Shown: piece after piece, positions 36,239 to 44,654 of the stretch
How positions within the stretch are numbered: position 1 is the stretch's first letter
Layout: each line of letters begins with the position of its first letter
Assembly: GCF_014905615.1 (NCBI RefSeq)
Contig: NZ_AQGU01000025.1
Coordinates: 372,001-436,000 of the forward strand
DNA length: 64,000 bases
Origin: Pseudoalteromonas aliena SW19
GTDB lineage: Bacteria; Pseudomonadota; Gammaproteobacteria; Enterobacterales; Alteromonadaceae
Direction: 5' to 3'
The notes under the pieces: model-generated
What the model was told of the DNA's origin: nothing
What the model saw: the letters and a program-made list of their open reading frames with translations, nothing else
The model's database searches: none
Program-made: the position numbers and the translations under genes

Positions 36239-37221
36239 TTTTTTCCAAAAGTAAATGAATCATCTTCAAAATTTATAATTGACAAATGGTCAGGTATCCC
36301 TTTAATGCGTAAAATTTCTTGAAAGTCTTTCGCTGATACATCACAAAATGTCATGGGTTCCATTAATGCACTCTGCTCTCTTGAGTAAATCATGCCAAAG
36401 TTCCCGTGCGGAAAATAAATAGGCAGCCTATAGATTACTGAGCTTCCTACACTTACAGCAAAAGAGCCTTCACGATTACTACCTACAGGGATAGTTGATA
36501 CCCCCTTTAATAGAGATTTAGTTCTACCAAAACCTATTGGATAGCATTCAAAATAACCACAATACTTAAAACTATAACCGTTAAATACTGAAGATATAAC
36601 AAATCCACCTACATCTTCGATTTTTTCACCCCAAACCACATCACGCATAGCAAAATGGGAACGAGTATAAATTTCGTTCAACTCTTTATCTTGCGTTGGC
36701 ATTGCAGCAGTAAATATCAGTGTAGAAGAATCTTTACTCATGTGATCATTCAATTTATTTTGACCTGATAACTTAATGAAAGTTTCTTGATATATTCTAA
36801 AAGCATCATATGAACCAATCCAGGCGACATTAACGTCAGAAACACTTCCATCCTTAATGGAAAATATTTTACTGTGACTCTCTTCAGGAGAGCCAATAGA
36901 CAATATAAAATCAGTTTCTTGGTTAGATTCAATATGTAGATAATGAAGGTGACCAATAAGATTATTTATATTGAACTCAACTCTTTCACCAATTTTACCC
37001 GGAAAATAAGAAAGCACCCTTTCTGCAATCGAAACATTCCCCGCAAACGATAGGTTGACGTCAGGTGTTAGGTTGATAGTCTTTATTGTTCCTTCACTAG
37101 GCCTATGATGTTGAATTCTTTTAGGATCCGGATCATATTGATCGACTTTAGGATAAGTAAGACGGGTGTCACTATTTATGATTATTTTATTTCCTATTTT
37201 TCTAGCCACTATTAAAGTCAT
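36232..37221 (-). CDS. Proteasome-like Ntn-hydrolase, predicted (integron cassette gene)
   Basis: The 329-residue protein starts MTLIVARKIGNKIIINSDTR. If Met is removed, Thr becomes residue 1, and Asp17 and Arg19 fall where the proteasome beta subunits have Asp17 and Arg19. Later, KTINL and LSFAGN with an ER.L helix match the Lys33 and Gly47 segments, after an insertion of about 25 residues. This suggests an N-terminal-threonine hydrolase fold. The C-terminal 150 residues are not recognised. Activity, substrate and assembly are unknown. The gene is in an integron cassette. Confidence 0.65.
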   Translation of the reverse strand: MTLIVARKIGNKIIINSDTRLTYPKVDQYDPDPKRIQHHRPSEGTIKTINLTPDVNLSFAGNVSIAERVLSYFPGKIGERVEFNINNLIGHLHYLHIESNQETDFILSIGSPEESHSKIFSIKDGSVSDVNVAWIGSYDAFRIYQETFIKLSGQNKLNDHMSKDSSTLIFTAAMPTQDKELNEIYTRSHFAMRDVVWGEKIEDVGGFVISSVFNGYSFKYCGYFECYPIGFGRTKSLLKGVSTIPVGSNREGSFAVSVGSSVIYRLPIYFPHGNFGMIYSREQSALMEPMTFCDVSAKDFQEILRIKGIPDHLSIINFEDDSFTFGKNT

Positions 37222-37246
37222 TTGAACCCACTATATCTAAATTAAC

Positions 37247-37306
37247 ACCTAACGTCTTAGTATTTATACGTTACGTTGTTTGTATCGTATAAATACCTTG
37301 TTGAAC
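37247..37306 (-). other. attC site upstream of the Ntn-hydrolase cassette
   Basis: A 60-base site of classical '59-base element' size. On the minus strand R'' is GTTCAAC and R' is GTTAGGT, both fitting RYYYAAC/GTTRRRY. The inner arms GTATTTATACG/CGTATAAATAC are perfect. It closes a cassette further right that is not recognisable. Confidence 0.85.
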
Positions 37307-37575
37307 GAAGCATACTCCTCACTCAACATTTTTATTGGTATGCTTAATGCTATAGGAATTCTCTTTTTTAGGGAAGTCGTTGATTGCAGTTTTATTGGAC
37401 ACCCTTTTACTACTAGACGGGTTAGTTACTGTTCATTAATTTTATTTCTACGCTTTTTTATAGCGTTTCTGCCTGCTGTTATCTTTTTTGCTTATTTTAG
37501 GCAGCACCACATCTAAGCTGATCCTCTGTTACACCAACTTAGTTAACGAGTTATTGTTAACGGTTCGACTTACTA

Positions 37576-38067
37576 TTAACCACTATTCATTATGATGCTT
37601 CCCGTCGCTAGGCCGTCTATTTTTGCATCCTTTATACAAAGGCTTTTCAGTATCAGCCGCCCTTGCTTACATGATGGACACGGCCAATTAACGCTAACCG
37701 GCACTGGTGTCTCTGACTTTCCTTGATTTACAGCCTCATACTTACCTATTTGTGCGCTGATAATATCCCGCTTTTTGGCTCTACACGCACTGGCTAAAAA
37801 ACCGTAGTGTCGTATTCGCATAAATCCACTTGGGAGCACATGCAGTAAATAGCGCCTGATAAATTCTATGCCCGTTAATGTCATTCGCTTTATTTTGCTG
37901 TCTCGGTAGTCTTTATAGCTAAACGTGACACTTTCTTTTGTTACCTGCTTGAGTCGTCCTTCATGCAACATGCCTTTACGTGTGTAGCGCCCAAGGTATT
38001 TCAACACCGTTTTCGGCTCGGTCAAATTCACCTTGCTGTGTACGCACCATGATTTTTTCATGAGCAA
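37576..38067 (-). pseudogene. IS91-type (Y2) transposase, C-terminal fragment
   Basis: The frame shows LKYLGRYTRKGML, VTFSYKDYRDSKIKRMTLTG and EFIRRYLLHVLPSGFMRIRHYGFLA, the C-terminal core of IS91-type transposases. About 200 N-terminal residues with zinc and catalytic tyrosine regions are missing; an in-frame stop lies just upstream of the match. IS91-type elements move by rolling circle, so one-ended leftovers are usual. Confidence 0.85.
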
Positions 38068-38252
38068 TTCGTTTTGAGGTATCGTTAGTTTATGGCCCTA
38101 ATGGCTGCTAGCATTTAAGACTGTATATATAAACAGTTTAATTTAACTAGTATAGAGAATAAATATCATCCAATAATTAAATGGTTGATAGGGAAAGTTT
38201 TAATAATTGCCTTGTGCTTTATTCAATGGCGCTTCGCTTAAAAAACCAAACC

Positions 38253-38729
38253 TTATAAAATCTCTACCACCATATATTCGTGGGCTACGTCTGCAATTGT
38301 TAACGTAATTTCATCATCAATTTGTTTATTTAATAACTGCTTACCCATTGGTGCGCCGGGTGTTACAACAGCAATTGCATGTTGTTTAACATTTACTGTT
38401 AAACCACCTGCTGCGGGGCCTAAATAAAACCATTTTTGCGCTGCGTTATCATCTTCTAAACATACCAGCGAACCGATAGCTATTTTGTCGGTTGGTTTTT
38501 CGTTAAAGACAGGCTCAAACAATTCTATGTTTTTATAGCAATCGTTTACACGCTGGGCTTGGCCTTGTGCTAAATAAGCGGCTTCGAGCCCTAGAGTATC
38601 GTATTTGTTTTCGGCTATGTTTTCTTCATGTGTGGCGGTATCGTGCGCGGTTTTTGCCGCTACTTTTGCTGTTGTAAGCTGCGCTTCTAGTGCAAAACGA
38701 AGATGTTCGATAACGTGGGCTTTATTCAT
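38253..38729 (-). CDS. GreA/GreB-family elongation factor-like protein
   Basis: 158 residues: an N-terminal coiled-coil-like half (about 1-75) and a C-terminal FKBP-like half (GSLVCLEDDNAAQKWFYLGPAAGG and VTPGAPMGKQLLNKQIDDEI), which is the Gre C-terminal pattern (SPLGRALLGK.GDEV). Gre factors rescue backtracked RNA polymerase. The coiled-coil tip lacks the usual pair of acidic residues in a clear position, so it may be a variant that binds polymerase without stimulating cleavage. Confidence 0.82.
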   Translation of the reverse strand: MNKAHVIEHLRFALEAQLTTAKVAAKTAHDTATHEENIAENKYDTLGLEAAYLAQGQAQRVNDCYKNIELFEPVFNEKPTDKIAIGSLVCLEDDNAAQKWFYLGPAAGGLTVNVKQHAIAVVTPGAPMGKQLLNKQIDDEITLTIADVAHEYMVVEIL

Positions 38730-38780
38730 GGGGATTAATACAATACAGGCTGTAAAAATAAGGCAACTAGTTTAACATTT

Positions 38781-38816
38781 TTGCGGGGTTTAAAACCATT
38801 ATTTTAAACCCCGCAA
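38781..38816 (-). terminator. 15-bp hairpin downstream of secF
   Basis: TTGCGGGGTTTAAAA pairs perfectly with TTTTAAACCCCGCAA around a 6-base loop. It lies between the secF stop and the GreA-like gene start. The T content is inside the stem rather than after it. Confidence 0.65.
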
Positions 38817-38868
38817 GTTTGATTGGGATAGTTACCTTTAAAAATACTCTTTTCGTTTATTAAAAAAC

Positions 38869-39804
38869 CTATGGCATATCTAATAATGTTTGCGTGTGGA
38901 CATCTACTTTAACTTCGTAGTTTTTAGCGCTTAAGCCCAATAGCTCCGGCAAGGTTGCCGCTATACAAATAGACGAGAACGTACCCACTACAATGCCGGT
39001 AAATAATGCAATAGCAAAGCCTTGCAGTGGTGCGCCTGCAAGTAACCAAACGCTGGCAACCGTTGCAAGTGTGGTACCCGACGTTATTAAGGTACGTGTT
39101 AGCGTACTTTTAATCGCATTATTAATAATAGTCGCTGGGCTAAGTACATTGTTCGATTGAACACGTAAAAGCTCGCGCACTCTATCCCCTACTATTATTG
39201 AGTCGTTAAGTGAGTAACCAATAATAGCCAGTAAGCTGGCCAGCACGGTTAGGTTAAACTCAATTTGTAATAGTGAAAATAACCCAAGTACAAGTATTAA
39301 ATCGTGCACTAGTGCTACCACAGAGCCGAGTGCTAAGCGCCACTCAAAACGCACTGCAAGGTAAATCATTACCGCAATCATTGCAGCAAACATGGCTAAA
39401 CAGCCTTGATCAAATAACTCATCGCCCACTTGTGAGCCAATATAGGCCGAGGATAAAACCTGTGCGTTTATATCATCATTTTGTGTAACGGCGCTTTGCC
39501 AATCAAGGTTATTAGCTGTTGTTGATGCACTTGGCGCTTCTCTTAATTGAAAATGGCTATTACCTTGCGCGGTTAGCTCAAACTCACCGTTGTGATTTTT
39601 AGCAATAAACGATTGAAGCTCTTTTAGTTCAACGCTTTGGCTGGTTGTAAACTCTGTTAAATAGCCACCAGTAAAGTCTAGGCCAAAATTTAAACCTTTT
39701 TGCGCAAGCGTAACTACTGATAGCAGTACTAACATGGCGCTTAAAAGCATGCCCATAAAGCGTAAACGTGTGCCCGCCTCGCCTTTCAAAAAATAATTAA
39801 GCAT
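38869..39804 (-). CDS. secF: Protein translocase subunit SecF
   Basis: The 311-residue membrane protein has the RND-type layout: one helix near 17-37, the GLNFGLDFTGGYLTEF motif at the start of the periplasmic P1-like domain, then five helices with YSLNDSIIVGDRVRE. It uses the proton or sodium gradient to pull proteins across the membrane together with SecD. The ATG overlaps the secD stop by 8 bases. Confidence 0.96.
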   Translation of the reverse strand: MLNYFLKGEAGTRLRFMGMLLSAMLVLLSVVTLAQKGLNFGLDFTGGYLTEFTTSQSVELKELQSFIAKNHNGEFELTAQGNSHFQLREAPSASTTANNLDWQSAVTQNDDINAQVLSSAYIGSQVGDELFDQGCLAMFAAMIAVMIYLAVRFEWRLALGSVVALVHDLILVLGLFSLLQIEFNLTVLASLLAIIGYSLNDSIIVGDRVRELLRVQSNNVLSPATIINNAIKSTLTRTLITSGTTLATVASVWLLAGAPLQGFAIALFTGIVVGTFSSICIAATLPELLGLSAKNYEVKVDVHTQTLLDMP

Positions 39805-41635
39805 GTGCTTTTACTCCTGCTTTTTTACCCATTTTTAAATACAACGTTTGGCTTAATATTTTTGATACGTACACACCTGTAAATACAGACGTTAAAAGCC
39901 CCAGTGCGAGTGTAATGGCAAAACCTTTAACGGGCCCGTAGCCTATGCCGTATAAAATAAGTGCGGTGATCATGGTGGTTATATTGGCATCAAATATTGT
40001 ATTTGCGGCTTGTTTATAACCCTCTTGAATAGCCTGATATGGTGCACGGCCTTGGCGACGTTCTTCTTTAATGCGTTCAAATATTATTACGTTAGTGTCT
40101 ACCGCCATACCTATGGTTAGTACTAGGCCTGCGATACCTGGTAGCGTTAACACAACCCCTGGTAATAATGACATTAAGCCTACAAGCGACGTTAAATTTA
40201 ATATAAGTGCCACGTTTGCAATAAGACCCAAACGGCGATACCAAAGCGCCATAAATGCAAGAGTAATACCCATCCCTAACATAAGCGCGGCGAAGCCATT
40301 ACTAATGTTTTCTTGACCGAGGCTTGGCCCTATTGTTTGTTCGTGCACAATTGTAACGGGTGCTGTAAGTGAGCCTGCACGTAGTAACAATGCTAGATCG
40401 GCTGCAGCTTGTTGGCTTTTCATATTGGTGATACTAAAACGCGAACTTAAATGCTGAGCAATATTGGCAACGTTAATAACGTCGCTTTTTTTAACTACTT
40501 CGCCTTTAGCATTTTGAGAATATTCAGAGTAAACCGTCGCCATTGGCTTACCAATATTGGCTTTTGAAAACGCCGACATCGCATCGCCGCCTTGGCCATC
40601 TAAACTTAGTTGTACCAATGGTTTACCCCAATCGTCGCGGCCTATATTGGCATTATTAATATGATCCCCCGTAAAGATTGGTACAGGATCGAGCTTTATA
40701 GTCCCACCCGATTGCATATTAAATGTTTGTCCGCCAATTTCTTTTAATTGATAAAAGCCAAGCGATGCGGTTGCACCGATAATACGCTTGGCTTCGCTAG
40801 GATCTTGCACGCCTGGTAGTTCTATACGAATACGGTGCTTACCTTGTCGCTGTGTTACGGCTTCGGTAATACCTAATTCTTCAATACGTGAGCGAAGGGT
40901 TGTAAGTGTTTGCCCCATGACTTCTTTGTCAAAGCTACTGCGCCCTTGCTCTGAATAACTAAATCTGGCGGTTTTAACGCTGCCATTATAGCTTGTTACC
41001 ACGGCTAAATTAGCAAAGCGGCTTTGCAACTCTTCAATAACGGGGGCTAACTTGTCGGCTGCATTAGGCAATGCGTTTATTTCAAACCCGTGCTGAGTTT
41101 GCTGCGCTTTTACGCCATGTGCTTTTTGCTTAATGATGATCGATTTAGCTTGTAGATACGCACTGACTAATTGCTCATCAACGGCTTTATCTAAATCTAC
41201 GTCTAGTACAAATAGCACACCGCCATTTAAATCAAGGCCAAGCTTTATTGGTGATAAACCAAAGTCTTGTAACCATGTAGGGCTGGTTGCATGCTCAACA
41301 ATTTTAACTTGCGTGTTTGGGTAGTGTGCTTTTATAGCCGCTTGCGCCTGAGCGCTTTTGGTTGGCTCGTTTAAAAGTAGATTAATAGTTGAGTGCTTAT
41401 CTAAGCCCTGCTCAACCTCTAGCCCTTGATTATTTAAAAAGGTAACTAGGGTTTTAGTGCTCGGTAAAAATTGTGTTTCGCTGTGCGGGGTAGCACTGAT
41501 GTGCAACCACGATTTATTTGGATATAGGTTTGGTAATGCGCTGATAGCTAATAACACCAATACTATTAGCATGGCTATATAGCTTAATTTAAACTTAGCC
41601 GTAGACGGCTTTTTATCTTTTTTAAAACTTAACAT
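39797..41635 (-). CDS. secD: Protein translocase subunit SecD, paralogue preceded by vemP
   Basis: The 612-residue protein carries the N-terminal helix, the LGLDLNGGVLFVLDVD motif, the large P1 periplasmic domain, and the membrane domain with GMAVDTNVIIFERIKEE. No yajC or tgt gene is upstream, unlike the housekeeping secDF locus. Instead, a vemP-like gene precedes it, as for the secDF2 pair of marine Vibrio, which is induced when SecDF function is low. AAGGA precedes the ATG and can pair with bases after the vemP stop. Confidence 0.95.
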   Translation of the reverse strand: MLSFKKDKKPSTAKFKLSYIAMLIVLVLLAISALPNLYPNKSWLHISATPHSETQFLPSTKTLVTFLNNQGLEVEQGLDKHSTINLLLNEPTKSAQAQAAIKAHYPNTQVKIVEHATSPTWLQDFGLSPIKLGLDLNGGVLFVLDVDLDKAVDEQLVSAYLQAKSIIIKQKAHGVKAQQTQHGFEINALPNAADKLAPVIEELQSRFANLAVVTSYNGSVKTARFSYSEQGRSSFDKEVMGQTLTTLRSRIEELGITEAVTQRQGKHRIRIELPGVQDPSEAKRIIGATASLGFYQLKEIGGQTFNMQSGGTIKLDPVPIFTGDHINNANIGRDDWGKPLVQLSLDGQGGDAMSAFSKANIGKPMATVYSEYSQNAKGEVVKKSDVINVANIAQHLSSRFSITNMKSQQAAADLALLLRAGSLTAPVTIVHEQTIGPSLGQENISNGFAALMLGMGITLAFMALWYRRLGLIANVALILNLTSLVGLMSLLPGVVLTLPGIAGLVLTIGMAVDTNVIIFERIKEERRQGRAPYQAIQEGYKQAANTIFDANITTMITALILYGIGYGPVKGFAITLALGLLTSVFTGVYVSKILSQTLYLKMGKKAGVKAHA

Positions 41636-41638
41636 GTT

Positions 41639-41745
41639 TTTTCCTTACTATCAGCCATTAACTGATAACGTACTTTCTAAAAGCACAATTAATCTGCAGG
41701 CTAAAACGTTAAACGTTGTAACCTAATAAAATTAAATAAGGAAAA
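41639..41745 (-). promoter_or_regulatory. secD ribosome binding site and complementary anti-SD stretch
   Basis: TAAGGAAAA (41647-41639), which contains the secD Shine-Dalgarno, is exactly complementary to TTTTCCTTA (41745-41737), directly after the vemP stop codon. Pairing would hide the secD start; a ribosome stalled at the vemP end would prevent it. A smaller stem TATCAG/CTGATA lies next to the SD. This is the layout known for Vibrio vemP-secDF2 in principle. Confidence 0.7.
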
Positions 41746-42207
41746 TTAAACGTGGTAAGTCGTTACAGCCCGATACAGTAAATTTGCATCTTTCCAGCCA
41801 CTCAAGCGTGACTTATTACTATTAGTGACAAGCGTATACCAAGGCTGTATAGGATTCACCGCCCTTGGTCGTAAAAATATATGCCTAACAAGGTTTTGAG
41901 AAAAAAATTCAAAAACCACATCGTATTCTGGCTCTGCTTGCACATTAAGTAAAAAAAACGACGAATTATGTGCCGTCAACCGTGGTTGATGCACATCAAA
42001 ATCGGTTTGATGTGTTTTTTTATGTTGTGGAGTATCTACAGACTCAGTAGCAAGCTGTATTTTAGTTAAATCGCCAATATGAGTAAGCGAAGCCTGCGTA
42101 CTAACATTTATATTTAAATTTTGTGAGACGCCCATTGCATTGCTCTGCACACTAAAAAGTGCAGCAAGTAGCAAAAAGGCAGTTAAAAACACTCTAAATT
42201 TAAACAT
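41746..42207 (-). CDS. vemP: VemP-like secreted translation-arrest protein
   Basis: The 153-residue protein begins with a signal peptide (about 1-24, ending QSNA) and ends with SRLSGWKDANLLYRAVTTYH. From memory, the Vibrio alginolyticus VemP arrest region contains GWKETNAMYVAL; the match includes Gly, Trp, Lys, Asn, Tyr and Ala at the same spacing, at nearly the same distance from the C-terminus (VemP has 159 residues). VemP stalls on the ribosome until its export pulls it free, and thereby switches on secDF2. The gene lies directly upstream of secD. The middle of the protein is not conserved in any way I recognise. Confidence 0.85.
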   Translation of the reverse strand: MFKFRVFLTAFLLLAALFSVQSNAMGVSQNLNINVSTQASLTHIGDLTKIQLATESVDTPQHKKTHQTDFDVHQPRLTAHNSSFFLLNVQAEPEYDVVFEFFSQNLVRHIFLRPRAVNPIQPWYTLVTNSNKSRLSGWKDANLLYRAVTTYHV

Positions 42208-42310
42208 TCACGTTTTAAAACTAAAATAAGGGATGCGTAGTATATAAGGGCTAGTATTTGAAATACAATAGCCCTTAGCTATTTACTATATAATTTTACT
42301 GAGACTTTTA

Positions 42311-44070
42311 ATGCGCCCCAGACAAAGCAGTGAAAAACGACCAGACGCCATGAATTTACGCCAAAGTGTAAAAACACTGTGGCCCTACCTTACAAAATTT
42401 AAAGGCCGTGTTTTTATTGCACTTATGGCGCTTATAGGCGCAAAAGGTGCCACGCTGTTAATGCCTTGGGCGCTTAAAGAAATAATAGACTCGGTTGATA
42501 AGTCAATTAACCCACTGTTAGTTATTCCTGCTTTATTATTGTTGATGTACGGTGCGCTACGTTTTGCTAGCGTATTTTTAGGTGAAATAAGAGATGCTGT
42601 ATTTTCGCGCGTAACCGAGCACGCCATACGCGATATTGGTTTAAAGGTATTTAAGCATTTGCATTCACTTGAGCTAGCCTTTCATTTAGACAGGCAAACC
42701 GGCGGTATTAGCCGTGATATAGAGCGCGGTACTAGCGGTTTAAGCTTTTTAATGCGTTTTTTAATGTTTAACATTGTGCCTACTTTGTTTGAAATACTGA
42801 CCGTTGCGATTATTTTTGGCACGTTGTTTTCTGTTTGGTTTGCGCTTATTACATTACCTTTACTGTGGTGGTTACCCAGTGGAGAAACCGCTTTATTAGA
42901 GAAGCAAATGCTGCCGACAATCAAAGTAATACCCGTGCTATAGACAGCTTACTTAATTATGAAACTGTAAAGTATTTTAATAATGAGCAGTTTGAAGCAA
43001 AAACGTACGACACCTTTTTAGCAAACTGGGAAAAAGCCCGTTTAAAAAATAGAATGTCGTTGCTCGCTCTCAACTCAGGCCAAGCACTCATTATTGCTTG
43101 TGCTATTACCGCGTTAATGTGGTTGGGCTCAACCGAAGTAGTCGCAGGTACGCTCTCTATTGGTGAACTTGTGATGATTAACGCATACATGATTCAGCTA
43201 TTTTTACCGCTTAACTTTTTAGGTTTTGTGTACCGCGAAATAAGACGCGCGCTAACCGACCTTGAAAATATGCTTGGACTACTTAATAAAAAACCACAAA
43301 TAACCGATGCACTTAATGCTCAAGAGCTCAATATTAGCCATGGTGAAATAACATTTAATAATGTAAGTTTTAGTTACGATACGCATCGGCCTATTCTTAA
43401 TAACCTTAGTTTTAGTGTTAAAGCTGGCAGCAAAGTAGCCATTGTTGGTGCCAGTGGTGCAGGTAAAAGCTCATTGGCCCGACTGCTTTATCGTTTTTAT
43501 GATGTAAGCGCTGGTGAAATTAGTATCGATAATCAAGCAATAAACTCAGTAACACTTAATAGTTTACGAAAAGCCATTGCTATTGTGCCGCAAGACACCG
43601 TGCTGTTTAACACTACTATTCGTGAAAATATTGCTTACGGCAGGCCATCAGCAAGCGATGCTGAAATTGACGAAGCCATTGCAATGGCGCACTTAAAAGA
43701 CTTTATAGCGACACTTGATAAAGGCGATAAAACACTGGTTGGCGAACGTGGTTTAAAAGTATCCGGCGGCGAAAAACAGCGTATTGCCATTGCACGCGCT
43801 ATTTTGAAAAAGTCCCCTATTTTAATTTTTGATGAAGCAACATCGGCACTCGACTCTCATTCTGAGCAAGCAATACTCGCGGCAATGCGTGAAGTTGCAC
43901 AAAATCATACAAGTGTCGTTATAGCCCATAGGTTATCTACTATTACCGATGCCGATAACATACTGGTATTTAGCAAAGGCGAATTAGTTGAACAAGGTAC
44001 TCACGCAGAGCTATTAATACACAAAGGCCAATACTCACAAATGTGGTTATTACAGCAACAAGAAGATTAA
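42311..44070 (+). pseudogene. ATM1/HMT1-type ABC exporter, frameshifted
   Basis: Two overlapping frames together make one transporter. The first (from 42311) gives the membrane domain to FSVWFALIT, the second resumes at FTVVVTQWRNRFIREANAADNQSNTRAIDSLLNYETVKYF. The nucleotide-binding part has GASGAGKSS, VSGGEKQRIAIARAI and ILIFDEATSALD. Relatives have about 15-20 residues more at the joint, so a short deletion between ATTAC repeats near 42850-42865 is likely. Intact members export thiols or glutathione-bound metals. Confidence 0.85.
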
Positions 44071-44654
44071 TAAAATTACGTTTTTAAAAGCCTCAAAAAA
44101 TCAAAAGCGAAGCCGTTACCTTAAAAATATACAGCATATAAATTAGGTAACTGCTTTGAGGTAAATTTTCCGCACTCGTTTTTTAATATACGAAGATCCT
44201 AGGGTCTGTTGACCTTTCAGGATTAAAATTTGTTCAATCTAGGGGCGATTTAATCGCGGCGCGAGGTTTGTAATCGAGTGGGCTAAGTAAAAACCGAGCA
44301 ACAAAGAGTAAATTGCCCCTAGAAAGAACCCAAAGGACAGCGCATGTTTGTCATTTATGCTGCTTTATTGCCTATTTATGGGGAATAACCACACACCATA
44401 GGCTCTGCCTTGCCTAAATACCAAACAGTATGCTGCAAAATCAATAGTTCCTTACCGCTCATAATCCAATCAATCCTAATAGCTTTTTATAAAAAACTGA
44501 ACAACAGCGAACACACCAACAGTAAATAATCAAAGACCCAATTGATAACAAAAAAATAACATATTGCAAATATAGTTAACAAGATGTAAATTAATATACA
44601 CAAAATAGAAACATAGACTCTATTAATAATAACTTTTCAATTTTGGGATAAAAT
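44071..44654. other. Intergenic stretch with MITE B remnant and TonB-receptor promoter
   Basis: 584 bases without a gene. It holds MITE B copy 2 (44202-44441) and, to its right, an AT-rich stretch upstream of the receptor gene that should contain its promoter. The receptor's ATG follows GGGATAAAAT; no strong ribosome binding site is seen. Confidence 0.55.
44202..44441. mobile_element. MITE B copy 2, right end lost
   Basis: Begins TA-GGGTCTGTTGACCTTTCAGG and follows copy 1 closely up to TGCTGCAAAAT. The terminal inverted repeat that should follow is absent. Same orientation as copy 1. Confidence 0.8.

Noticed and set aside
34131..37221. Toxin-antitoxin pair among the cassettes
   Set aside because: None of the cassette proteins shows a RelE, Phd, HigA or similar pattern, and no overlapping small gene pair is seen.
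37280..37516. A plus-strand frame of 78 codons, hydrophobic, beginning at TTG inside an attC site
   Set aside because: It has no ribosome binding site, runs opposite to all other cassettes, overlaps the attC stem, and resembles nothing known. The 269-base stretch to the IS91 fragment is left as non-coding or an unrecognised cassette.
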